From: Linanthus parryae
Lineage: Eukaryota; Streptophyta; Magnoliopsida; Ericales; Polemoniaceae
Direction of reading: 5' to 3'
DNA length: 64,000 bases
Assembly (NCBI GenBank): GCA_023055425.1
Contig: JALGPY010000001.1
Span: forward strand, 109,597,057 to 109,661,056
The first letter of the stretch is position 1; every line of letters starts with the position of its first letter. The translations under genes were made by a program, and so were the position numbers. Of this stretch, positions 12,531 to 24,200 are shown in pieces. The notes under the pieces were generated by a model. The model saw only the letters and a program-made list of their open reading frames with translations. It was not told where the DNA came from and ran no database searches.

Positions 12531-13638
12531 TACTACCTTATGTTATTTCTTTTAAAGTTATTGTACACAAAGTAATGGTGCTCCATGTAAGCAATCATTG
12601 ATGCAATCACTCCCTGAACTGGACGTTCTTCCAAATGATTTGGCGGACATGTTTGTTACATGTAAAGTGTCATGTTTTCAGTCTTTGAAATGATGTGAAC
12701 ATTGGAAGGGAATGTACTCTATGAACATTGGATAAGGCTACCTCTGAATTGGTTTTTTATCATTTTTAACATGTTCGTTTGTTGATATTTGAAGAAACCG
12801 GTTCTGTCATAACCTTGTTAGTTTAGATTATCCCATATTCACTATTTTCTCTTATTACAGGTGTAACATTGCTATGTTTCACCGCCAGTTATAAAATATT
12901 TGTAGTGAGAAGTTGCTTGTTCCTTCTTATGAGTGGCGAACAACTGTTTTTCAAGTGCAGTGTGTTTGTTTCCTTGCATATTTTGACAGTTTATTGAATC
13001 GTTTTATTGAAATATATTTCACATGTTGTTGGTATTCCTAAAAAACGTCCGAGTATCACCAACTGGTGAGAGTAGTGCCCTGAGGCGGCGATACTTTCTA
13101 CGGTTTCTTTCTAATGTGATACGTTAGCTTGGCCTTGTAGCACACTACCCAGATACATTCATGTTTATATTGATTGGGCCTTGGTTTATGCGACAGTGAA
13201 TGACATGACCCTTATGTCTTGTGACGTAGTATTGGGAGTGTTTTTTAATAACATATGCTTGTAATTTGCAATGTCAGATCATAATGTTGTGCCTGGTTGG
13301 TGGAAATCACTGGATATTGCTCTACATTGAATTGAATGCCTAGTTGTTTACGTGATGGATTCGAAGGCATACGACCCGAAGAAGCACTAGAACAATAAGA
13401 CGAGGAAGGTAATGAAAATAACCCGTTATTTATGTCTGGTTCGATGGGTATAAGCTGTTAATAACCATACTCGATTGAAATGACCTGTTACCGACTCCAA
13501 GGACTGAGTAGTTATTTTGCAAGGGTTGCGCACACATAGCGAAATTATGGAACTGGTAAGCGAAGTAGATTACACATGTATGTTGGATGTACTTAATTGT
13601 AGGGAAAGGGCATAATAATGTGGTTGACGTGTTTGTAG
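12531..13638 (+). other. Degraded intron or exon DNA of the Ulp1-type relic
   Basis: Mostly non-coding. A block at about 13335-13408 reads CLVVYVMDSKAYDPKKH before a stop and a GTAATG donor, resembling the strand before the catalytic histidine-aspartate part of Ulp1-like proteases. Nothing else is recognisable. Confidence 0.3.
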
Positions 13639-13995
13639 ATGAAACATATTGACAATTCATTGCGCGAAACGTTCGACGACTTGTATGTCTACGGATTTCC
13701 CTCGTTCCGCATAAGCTACTCTGACTTGATTCCCCAACAGCCTAACGGGTGTGTAGTAATGATGTGGATATTTTCTATTACTTGCCCTTGATGGGAAGGC
13801 ACGGTTTTTAATTTATTTGCCACTTATTATCCACTTCCTAGGTTCGACTGCGGACCCTTTGTTTGTATGTTTATGCTGCTTGTGGACTTGCTGGTTCCGG
13901 CCCATCAGTGCAAACTGGAGGTAGATGTTGTTGTAGTTAGGCTGTGGCTAGCTGAGCTGATTGCGTTGGATGATGAGAATGCTGCCCGTGCGTAA
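13639..13995 (+). pseudogene. Ulp1 (C48) protease relic, catalytic C-terminal part
   Basis: Two exons in matching phase: 13639-13748 (donor GG|GTGTGT) and 13842-13995 (acceptor CCTAG|G). Spliced, they read SYSDLIPQQPNG then FDCGPFVCMFMLLVDLLVP. The Gln, the following Asn-Gly and the DCG-x-F-x-C block are the oxyanion glutamine and nucleophile cysteine signature of Ulp1/SENP-type SUMO proteases. In plants this domain is often carried by Mutator-like and other transposons, which fits the transposase relic 315 bp to the right. Upstream exons are broken, so I call it a relic. The spared intron phase suggests recent loss. Confidence 0.65.
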
Positions 13996-14309
13996 ATGAT
14001 GGACATGATTGAGATGATGAATTTCGTCCTTTTGGTTGATAAACCCGAGCTTTGTGCTCGAGTGGTGCAATACTATGAGCAGAACGGTGTACTGAATGCT
14101 CACCGCATCATTAACAATATCGCGTAGTCCACCTTAGTCGTTGGTGTAAGGTGAGCGGAGACAACCCTTTTGGTAAATGTAGTTTTTGTGTGGTCCACCT
14201 AACTGGTAGGTTAACGCTTGCGTAGCGATGTATATGAAGTTTGTAATTATGATGTTGATATTGGTGTGTGCAGTTTTGATGTTTGTAGATGTTGAAATTG
14301 TGGACTGTT

Positions 14310-15450
14310 TGGGTTATTGATGTATCCCAAAGGTGGGCAGAAGAATGGGAAGATGTCGTAGAGCAATTTGGTTTGCGGGGACAAAGGTGGGCAGATGAAA
14401 CTTATGAAAACAAACACATGTGGGCTGCCCCGTTCTTGACGAACGTGATGCTCGACGGATAAACAACCACACAACGGTGTGAGAGCATAAACAAGTACTT
14501 CAAGGATTATGTGAACCACATGATGTTTTTTCTTGAGATCGCTCAGAGTTTCTTCCGCGGATTAGAAAAGCTCAGGCACAACGAGCGCGAAGCGCATGTC
14601 GTCACAACCCACTCGATACATGTGATCACGACTCGACAGTTCCGATCAATCGAGGCCCACGCCGGGGCAGTATACACCCGCAACGTATTCATGAAATATG
14701 TCAGGCCCTGCATCGCACGGGCCAACCACTTCTACATTAAAGGGGTGTTATCAAATGACGTCTATGTGGTGGCTAGAAAAGATGGAACATGACAGTACAA
14801 CTACGTCCAGGTTGGAGGCCAAATGAATGCCATAAACTGCACCTGTGGGAAATACAATTCAATGAAAATATTGTCCTCGCATGTGATCATGATCCTGGCC
14901 TACAAAGGGGTAAATCAAATACCTGAAGCCTATTTGGCTACCTGGTGGATGTCAACATAGGCAACTTTACAATGATCCAATAATGGGGGACAACAGGCTG
15001 AGTGGGGCGTTGGATGCTGGAATTAAGGCTCGCCGAATAGCAACCCTTAAAGCCCCCTTCGACACACTTTTGTATTCAGCAACAAGATCACGGGTGGGAA
15101 TGAACATTTAAGCAGGTTCATTCAGGTGTACGGACCGGTTATAAAAGCTGCAGAGGAAGACAATGCGGACGTGGGGGGATCAGGCGCTCCTAATGTGAAC
15201 GGGTTGTTCGATCACGTTCAGGATAGCCAACCAAACAACCCAAGGAGAAATTCAGCCCCCACTGTCAAAAAGTCCTATAAGTGTCAGTAAGTAGTTGACT
15301 CAAAAGTACTGTTGTATTCCCCAATATTTATTTATAATGTAATCTTATCTAAAACAACCACATTCCTTTCATAATATTTTCCATTTCGTCAAATGCAAAC
15401 AGCCCGGACACAACAAGACGCGCTGCTTGTTCTGGGCACAACAGCTTGAA
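14310..15450 (+). pseudogene. FAR1/MULE transposase relic, C-terminal third with SWIM and knuckle
   Basis: One frame from 14310 to 14789 carries a single internal stop (GGATAA at about 14456). It reads WADETYENKHMWAAPFL, then TTTQRCESINKYFKDYVNH, then EAHAGAVYTRNVFMKYV, the order found after the catalytic core in FAR1-family and MULE transposases. Past a second stop (TGA 14790-14792) the same frame gives NCTCGKYN...SSHVI, a SWIM zinc motif (C-x-C...C-x-H) with its third cysteine replaced by serine. At about 15400 CKQPGHNKTRC is the end of a CCHC zinc knuckle. The DDE catalytic part is missing on the left. It is dead as an enzyme. Confidence 0.75.
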
Positions 15451-15479
15451 TGATTACAAATCAGCATCCGTCCTGAAAA

Positions 15480-15910
15480 TGAAGGTACAAAGTAACTCAC
15501 TTCTGGTCAAACCCTTATAAACACCAGTGCATGACCCCTGCCCTAACGCCACTACCAACTCGGTTCATACGGTTACAGAATAAGCCTAGTCGCATTAAAT
15601 TTTTGGAATGGAAACCACGATGAACATGTGCATAGACATCTAATAGCTAATTTTAGAAATAAATGTAACTGCATAATAGCTAATATTCAATGACAACCAT
15701 GGGTGCATTTCTACATAGAAATGTAATCAACCAAATTTAGCAACATTTTGAAACCACTACGTACAGGCAGCTATTTGTATCCTTTCAGAAATACGTCAAC
15801 AAATGCCTACAGATGATATTATCATGCTACAACATTGAACCAATTTAACTAGATTGTATTCAAATGTTAAGCAACGGAACCCAGAATGAATTATTTATTA
15901 TTTAATCGCA
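15480..15910. other. Spacer between facing frames
   Basis: AT-rich DNA between the end of the plus-strand transposase relic and the 3' end of the minus-strand frame at 15913. No gene was recognised. Confidence 0.4.
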
Positions 15911-15912
15911 TA

Positions 15913-16711
15913 TCAAGTTGCATCTGCATTCTCACAAAAAAGGAAGCGGATGCCTTCATCAAGTAGTCTTTGTGGTATCAAGGAATACATGCACAGGAAA
16001 TAGTAACTGATTTGATCCTGGTTTTGCATTAGCATAATAGTTACCACCTCTATGTTCTCCTTAGTAGGGTTTACATTAGCTTCCATAGCTATTTTCCGGA
16101 TTATATCATGTGCCAGAGATGCGAATGTTGTGTCCAAGCAGTTGAATTTTTGAAGAAAATTGTGAACTTCTGGTAATAGTTACTACATATGTGGTCTTCG
16201 TAATAGGATTTATATCACTTAACGTAACAAATTACTTGACCATCTCATCGGCTACAGATGCAAATATTGTGTTTACTCTGTCGAATTTGATGAATTTGAA
16301 GAAATTTAATAAACTTGTGGTAATAGTTACTATCTATGTGTGTTTCGTAGTAGGCTATATATCAGTTTCATTAGCTTATTGCTTGACAGTTTCATCGGAC
16401 ATAGATGTTGAATGTTGTGTTTACGCTTTAGACCTGAATGAATTTGAAGAAAAAAACATGAATTTGTGATGCTACTACTTTTAGTTGTTTCTTCATTATT
16501 GTGTTTGGTAGCTTCTCTTAATTTCCTCCCAATTATTACATCTTTCTGGTTCTACTGCCTCTGTGTTCTTTAAAGTAGGCTTCATAGTAGTTTCCATACC
16601 AAATTGTTTGACAACTTCATGGGCTACATATGCGAATTCTGACTCTTCTGAAGTTGGTGAATTTGAGGAAAATTTCTTATTTTTTGGTAATACTATGAGT
16701 AATATGTTCAT
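15913..16711 (-). pseudogene. Minus-strand frame with four ~145 bp degenerate repeats
   Basis: Read on the minus strand, four imperfect copies occur at roughly 16530-16640, 16280-16410, 16140-16270 and 16020-16130. Representative readings are EFAYVAHEVVKQFGMETTMK, IFASVADEMVK and TFASLAHDIIRKIAMEANVN, each followed after about ten residues by a K-x-T/N...VVTI-like stretch. The first and last copies are in open frames (16496-16711 and 15913-16137); the middle two carry stops. I do not recognise the family. Position and direction relative to the transposase relic suggest the 3' part of a second gene of the same element, which is inference. Confidence 0.45.
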
Positions 16712-16814
16712 TACCGTGTTCAGTAAAAAATATTCTCTTCATTTCATGGCGATATCTGAATTTCTGATTACTATTATGATTAGATCTTTCCGGTGCTATT
16801 TGTGGCGATTATAA

Positions 16815-19650
16815 AACTCTGGAATGTTTCCGTAGCTAACTGATGGGTTCACTAGCTTCTCTTTAGAAGCAAGGAAAAAATTGAGTGTAAAGAACAATTA
16901 ATAAGCTTGTAAGTACTAACTTAAGAAGCTAATCTAGTACAAATTCAGCAGTGAGCGAGTCAAATCCGTAGTGCACAATCCGTGCTCACTTCTCGTCATT
17001 TGGAATCAACAACTGAATAGAGTGGAAATGCTACGTTCACCCCTGGAAATGGAAGGACAAACCAAAGAGATATATCCAGTAGTTTGAATCTGTGAAGACC
17101 TTGGAACATAAAAATTGAAGGGACAAAACAAAGAGATACACCGAGATTGAGCGAGAGTTTGGTTGTCTGGGAGAGAAATAGAGTGGTAATAATGTTTCAC
17201 TGAACCATGCAATCAATCCCCCAGCGGGGGTTTCAGAGGCTAACTCATGTCATAATAAACGAATGGCTGAAATAAATTGTGAATATTGTCAATGCAAGGA
17301 CGTGTGTCCAGGAAATTACGCCTAATGTGTTCGGTGTGTTGTTTTAGTCCCACCGGTGATTCTTAATACAATATGATCCAACTTCATCCGTTGACCATAG
17401 CTTAAAATAGAGGTGTTTAAAGGTGAAATGCTCAGTGTTCGATTGCAGGCGTTACATATGTTCAACGACCAGTTGTAGTTAATCTATTGTCTGCTAAATA
17501 TGGGAACTACATGATTGTACTATAATTATCAACAATCAATTACAGGCGTTTCAAAGGTACAAGGTCCGGAGGATGGCAACGAATCGTCGCTCTATAGTTT
17601 ATAAAGGAATGGTTCATCCACCTAAGGGAAACACATGAGGAGACATCTGCGCATGACTTGAACTCGATGGTCCACACAACTTGTTTTGTAATTGCCTTTG
17701 CCAAATCGACAACTGAATTCGTTAACTCCTAAATGCATCTAATATTTTGTTGGTCACAAAACCGGTATAGATGGAATTGTGGTGCATTTTGGTATATTAT
17801 CTATGTATGTCTAGTAGCGGAGTGCCCAGTAGACTGCGTGGTTGCTATATAATCTTTGTATGTCTTCGTAAGTCAGACTGAATTTAGTTTCTGTGTATGG
17901 GACTTGTGGTGCATTTTGAAAACATCGTTTCTGGGTGTGCTATAGTAGTTTGTAATACACTGAATGAACGTGCCTTTGCGCATTTTCAGATCCGTGTATA
18001 GCTGCAATTCAGTGCCAAAAAGCATTTTCAGTGCCGTGTTTAGCTCCAATTCATAATTGTTACATGTCCTCGCCCATTATTTCTGCCTACGGCGTGTTTT
18101 AAAGTAACTACATAAGAAGATGTGTTCTCGCCCATTAATACTGCATAGGGCCTATTTTAAAGTACCTACATAAAGAGATTGATATATTTAACGGGACTTA
18201 AATGTTACGTACACAATTTTTTTGTGGTTTATTGCTAGCATGGAAATACAAGGTATCCAAACAAAATGGACAATTGTTTACTAAGATTAGCCAACAGATT
18301 AGCGGCCAACTGTGTAGTTACAAAAATTCATCACAAAATACTACAAACTGTGAAAAAAAAAACAATACCTGTTAATTTGATTAAAACATGTCTTTTAATG
18401 TATCACATTTACTACAAAAACATTTCTCAGGCTAAAACAAGTACGCAAGTCTGAGCTTTTTCAAATGAGCAGGGTCAAAAACCTAAACTTGAACAAAAAG
18501 TAGCTCCTATAAACTTTGTTCATCAGCTTCTCGGACTTTCATCAAATTAGGCAGTGTTCCCCGCAAGATCTGGATCAGCGCGTCCAATTACCAATATTTA
18601 CAATATTTCTTCAGCATGCCTCACACTACAACACACAACAATTCTGACCCAGTCAAATATCTTTTCCAAACATATACGGAAGTTGTAAAGAGCAATATGC
18701 AACTATGTTTCCGTAATAATTCTTTCAGGAACTCGAGCAATTGTACGGGATATGCAGATCATACAAACAGGATATTAATGATGAAGAAATCAAAAGCCAC
18801 ATCGCTAAACATTAGACAGTTCACTCAAACACGCAACATCACATCATTTCAAACCAAAACCATACTAGCAGTGTTGCTTTCACATCCTCATGTAAATTTC
18901 ACTTAGAATAATTATTTTCAAGTTCTGCTGACAATTAATCCCTTGCTCGATGAGCTTGTTGGATCCACTCCAGCACATCTAGTCAACTACACAAACATAT
19001 TTTTTGAAAGAATACCCAAAATCAGAACACAAATGGTTATATATCCCCGCAGTTATATATCCCCACAACATGAGACCAATGACAACATCAAACAACATCA
19101 AAACAAAGAAGGCGTTAAAGCCGGCAGAAGTACTACATTAAGTACTACGTTACAAACACAACATTATCCTCCAATTTCAACAAACTTACTTCAAATTTAG
19201 TCGTCAATTACTCATGTCTAACCTCACTGAGCAGGTAAAAATCCAAACCATCAAAACCCCTCGATTGCAACACAGTAAATAACCTAAATGTGACAACCAC
19301 ATAACTACCTTGTTTTAGTTACAAGAACAGTTCACTTGAGGACGCAATATCGCATCATTTCAAAGAAAACCGTACTATTAACTCCTAGGGATGAATCAAT
19401 TACAAATGATCATCAATCAAGACTTCTACTACAACGAGACCAATGACTACAACGACACACAGTTATAATCCCTTATTCAGGTAACACTATTCCAACACCA
19501 CAAACACATTCTTCAAATTCATACCAACATTGACCAAATTATTCAGATTCAAACAAATGCAAAACAAAATATATGGGGGAACTGAGATTGGGGAGGATTA
19601 TATCTAAACACAAGGGAAGCAACCGCCACGTAAGTGTCAACCTACCTAAT
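16815..19650. other. Unassigned interior of the Mutator-type region
   Basis: Mostly AT-rich, with no domain recognised. It contains a ~57 bp imperfect tandem duplication around 18067-18178 (both copies begin CTCGCCCATTA and include TTTTAAAGTA). It also holds a CCCCAGCGGGGGTTT motif near 17219. Open frames at 18266-18454, 18616-18906 and 18943-19200 are low-complexity and unsupported. The stretch could be introns of the minus-strand gene. Confidence 0.35.
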
Positions 19651-19673
19651 GTTTTACGGGAAACATGAAGGTC

Positions 19674-20124
19674 CTAAACATAAGAAGCAGATTGAACCAA
19701 CAGACCATTTGTTCTTACCATATACAGTGGAGACGATTTGTGTATTTGCAACGACCTACCGGCAACGCCAGAAGAGTTCCAGAGATCGGATATTGGCTCC
19801 TTCTCCGTCAAACAGGTATAATTGGACGGCGAAGACATGTCAACGTGCTTCACCAGAGCGCCGTTAGACTGTTTTGATCCACCGGCCCGCCAAACCTCCG
19901 ACAACGCAATTGACCAAACCCGTCAGATACGAATCTGATATTCCATCAAAATTTGCCCAAAAATTTCAACGGGGTAATCGACGGGAATCGACGAGGAGGA
20001 TATGAAAGGTGAGGGTTTCGATTCAGAAAGGGGAATCGACGGGAAGTCACGAGGAGTCGGAGATGGGAGAAGATGCACGAGGGTTTCGTCTTACCTAGAG
20101 AAAGAGCCATCGTCGTGGCTTTGT
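19674..20124 (-). pseudogene. Candidate first exons of a minus-strand gene
   Basis: On the minus strand, near 20112, ATGGCTCTTTCTCTAG is followed by the donor GTAAGACG and preceded by a CT-rich leader. Further left, an open frame at 19904-19674 reads MSEVWRAGGSKQSNGALVKH and can be cut at TATATG|GTAAGAAC (about 19721). These look like 5' exons of a minus-strand gene that could run to the repeats at 16.7-15.9 kb, but no exon between them could be proved. Function unknown. Confidence 0.3.
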
Positions 20125-20270
20125 GTTCGAAGGGAAAGGGAACCAGGTCAACCAAGGGTCGTATGTGCAAAAACAAAATACATCGGTATACGACAAAAAC
20201 AACACTTCGCACTCCGTTAGTTGTTCAAAAAATTAAAACTACTCCGTTAGTGGGGAATGAAATCAACTAG

Positions 20271-20313
20271 ACTTGTGGGGGTGTCTTTTGCAATTAGTCT
20301 AAAACCCACAAGT
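20271..20313. repeat. Short inverted repeat
   Basis: ACTTGTGGG at 20271-20279 and CCCACAAGT at 20305-20313 form a perfect 9 bp inverted repeat around a 25 bp loop. ACTCCGTTAG is directly repeated just left of it. It could be near a transposon end; no partner was found. Confidence 0.5.
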
Positions 20314-20674
20314 GGGGTGTGTCTGCCGTGCGTGAGAGTGGAGAGTGAGAAACATGAGACTATTCACTTGAGAATAGTTTGACGCGACACAAATGGCCGC
20401 ACTGTAGCCAACCCCGTGAAAGATGGTAGGAGAGAGAGACAAGTGAAAAGAAAAAAATAGAGTCGGTGGATGGTAAAACACAACCGGTGCGGAGACACAG
20501 AGAGGGAGAGAAATTCACCAGTCCAGCCCGGCCACCGGCACTAGTGACTCGGGCACCGCCTCTTTAGGTAATTAAAAATATATATACGGTGACTGGAGCA
20601 AATATAATCGGCCACTAGTCTTCTCCCAACCTAAGCTAACTATCCAAACATCACACCCGTCCAGTAAACCAACA

Positions 20675-20698
20675 CCCCCCCCCCCCCCCCCCCCCCCC
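20675..20698. repeat. Homopolymer run of 24 C
   Basis: An uninterrupted cytosine run in the gene-free DNA left of the zinc-finger gene. It is the second such run in the window and its length may be unreliable. Confidence 0.9.
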
Positions 20699-20699
20699 A

Positions 20700-21237
20700 A
20701 CCTCTTTATCCAAACAACCCAGAAGTTTCAACAAGACAACGAGAGCAATGATAATCCACTCCATTAGTTCAAGAGTCAAAGAAAGAGGTACCGCATCATA
20801 TGTTCATACACTGCGAGTAATAAACAAACCCTAATCAAATTAAATTTACGATCTTCCCCATAATATTTTTTAATATTTTCTCAATATTTCCAATTATATA
20901 TTTTTCAATTAGTCTCTAATTGAGGATTATTATAGGCAATTTAAAAAACAGAGCAAGGTAACGTAAGAGGGGGCACATGGGGGGGTTACTGGTTAATCAG
21001 TTATCATCAGTGTCCTATGCTCTGTTCTGCTCCGTACTCTCTCCTTCTTTCTCTCTCATAATAATCGTAGTAGTAGTAGTAGTAACATACACAGATTAGA
21101 CTTCTTGATCATTTATACTCCCCAAAAACAACCAAAGAAAACATAAAGACTTCCCTTTTCTCCTCACTGGGTCGTCGTCTTCACCTAGCTCTTCTCCCTC
21201 TACATTGTCTCTTGAAATTCTTCTTTCTTGCAGATCC
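20700..21237 (+). promoter_or_regulatory. Probable promoter and 5' leader of the zinc-finger gene
   Basis: An AT-rich block (20860-20950) is followed by a CT-rich stretch with a GTA/TAG trinucleotide repeat at 21067-21083 and further CT-rich sequence up to the start codon. CT-rich leaders are usual in plant 5' UTRs. No single TATA element stands out, so no start site is proposed. Confidence 0.4.
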
Positions 21238-24200
21238 ATGGAAACCCATGAACAAAGAAAGGTCGCTCTTTCAGGTTTGATTAGTTCTTTACCCTGATTT
21301 CTTTATTTTTTTTTCTTATTTTTTGTGAATTGGGTTTTGAATTTTCTTTTGTCCTTTTGCGAGACTGCTCTGACTGTGAGAGAGCCTCCGATCTATTTCT
21401 TATTCAAGGGTTTATCAATTCCTCCCAGATTAAGAATGGGTTTTCAAGGGTTTTGTCTTTTGTCCTCTTTTAAGGATCTGATTTGATGAAACAAACAAAC
21501 GCCATCATAGTCTCTATGTTTTTATATGCGTTATTATTGCTCGGTGAAGAAATTTGGTTCTGGGTATTGCACAGATTTGTCCTTTTTTCTTCAGTTTCTG
21601 GGTTTTTTCTTGAGTCTTGCATGCTATATTTTGTGGGTTTTTTGCAATAAATCAGGCTAGGGTTTAAGAGGGGTTTATTGTTTTTTGATTTTGCAGAGAG
21701 CCCTAGTGTTCGATTGTGTAGCAAATGTGGATGGCCCTACCCAAAACCACACCCTAGTTCCAAGCACAGACGTGCCCACAAGAAGATCTGTGGAACCATT
21801 GAAGGATATAAGCTAATCGACTCGGCTAATTTGGGGGCTTCTGGCTCCGATGAAGATCCGAAAACCCCCAGTGAGTATTCGATGATTTAGCCTTACCATT
21901 GCGTATGCATTCTTTATTGTATTAGCATCTTTATTTTTTAATGGCTGTTTTAGGTCCAAAACTTGAGAAGAGAAGGTCCGACGAAATAAGCGGCGGCGGC
22001 GGAGTTGGAGGGAGATCGAATAGATCAGAGGATGAAGTGTTTTCTGATGCTGTCACTGAGTTTTCGGACAGCTGGTCAAGTCCAGTTCATGAAGACACAG
22101 TAAAGGTTGCTGCTGTCCTTTCAGATAAGAAGGTAGGAAGTTTGGTGGAGTGTGACCTGAAAACAAACCAGGAACCACAAGTTGTTGTCTCTACTGGTAA
22201 GCATTTAATGTCATCAAACAAAAGTTCTTTGCTTTTATCTGATTGGAATTCTTTAGTTTGGTGGGGCATATGAAGGATTCGGTGTGATTCTGTGTAGGGT
22301 TTCTGATAATAGCTCCTTGCTTTCGTGTATTACGAGTTCCTGGATTGGTGTATTATTAGTAGTCATTTAAGCAAGAGTTTGGGGAATTAGTAGATTGGTG
22401 CACCTAATTTGCATAAAATCACCTAAAATATGAGGTTCTTAAGTTTTGGGTATTATGAACTTCAGATGGGCTGTTCAAATCACTTCCTTCACATGGTGTG
22501 CAATGCTAGCCATAAGAAAAGTTAATACATAATGGACACTTTACCAAGAATTATATATGCTCCGTTTAGTGAATTGCCAAATTGAGATGAAGTGTGATTC
22601 TAGCAAGCTTCCTACTTCCATCGTATTGAAATGTTGATAGATGCCAATGCCGGGGTTATTCGGTTTGACCCCTGTGAGAGTATGAGGCCTTGAGTGAATT
22701 GCTCCTTACTTGCCTGCCCCGGAGCCTAGAAGATTTATCTCCTTTGCTTTTCAGTGAGAACAGTCAGCAGCATTGTAGGGTGCTGAAGCCATTTTGCCCG
22801 ATGGGGGCTTGCGAGTTTTATTGGAGCTGCTTCAAAGTTTTAACAGTCTTAAATGATGCTTTTAAATTCGATCAGTCCTAGAGATATATGAAGTTGGTAG
22901 TTCTTGTACCACCCTTCTTCTGTGCTTGCAAGGTTATTGTGCTAAACATTTATTTATGGGAACAAGGTTTATCATTTACCTCCCCATAGTGCTATATCTG
23001 CATTTATTTATCTTATTCTAGGAATGAATGCATTGGTTGAGGAAGTAACTTATGGCTTGCAATTCATGTCCCGTGTTTTCTAAATGTTTTTCTGATTCCG
23101 TACGATGATGCTTTAACACAATTATTTGTTATTTGACTGTGTATAGTTTTTCCTGTGGCACATATATGTAGTTTGATGTGGGTCATGCATTTAGTGTTTC
23201 AATTATACCTATGGTTTTAGATGATGCTGAGTTGAAGTTCCTGAAATCACGTTTTAGGTCATCTCCAATTGCCAAACCATCCAACGAACAACAGCCAAAC
23301 ACAAGAGAAGGTTCCTAAGGTTGAGTCTAAGCCCCGTGAAAGTGCGATAACCACTGAAGATATTGTCTCTAATGGCAACTCTGACCTGGTATCAAGTGAG
23401 GATCTGCCCCTTCGGACTAATGATGTGGAGGGTTCTGCGCGTTCTCCAATATCAGCAAATTCACCCAAAGAGAATGGAAAGGAAAATGTTGTTGAACAAG
23501 GAACGCTATCTTCAGCTATACTAAATGATGAAACTAGCGTGGACAATAAGGAAGAAAATAGCAGAGATGAAGTGCCATATGATGTTGCAGTCACCACACC
23601 TAGTGAAACTTCTAATGAAGCATTGATATTGCCTTCTGTGGGAGCGGAGAAATTTTCAGAAACATCATCTAATGTTAACCACATCGGCAATTCAGCTGAT
23701 TCTACTCAAGACACTAATGTTCTTAGTCATAGGGGTTCAAATGATGATGTCCACGTGCTGTCAGTAGTCGATGATATACCTATGGTTGACCATGCCGAGA
23801 CAATGATCAAAGGTTTCAAAGACCCTAAATCTGTGGAAAAAAACCTCCCTGTGACTCTCGACGTCAGTGAAGAAATTGGACCGATGGCAGATGCTAATAA
23901 AAGCATCACCAGTGAGGGTGATGTCTTTAGTTTTCTACCAAGAAAGTCAGATGAGGGCATCACCATATCCTCTACAGGGTCGCCATTTTTGGAAGGTGAC
24001 CTTAAAGAAAAAGATGGGGGCGATGTTGTTTCAGTTACAGAAGGGCCTATTGAAGTGGCAGATGATGCTTCCAATCTAAACATTAGTTGTCAGCCAGAAT
24101 CCTGCAAGAAAGATCATCAATCTGAAGAAGGTGATGCAGTTGGACAAGAGAGCTTTGAAGTAGTAGGAAACATAAGCACGACAATGACAGAATCAGTTAA

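Noticed and set aside
23259..24083. Minus frames of 118-143 codons
   Set aside because: Shadows of exon 4 of the zinc-finger gene.
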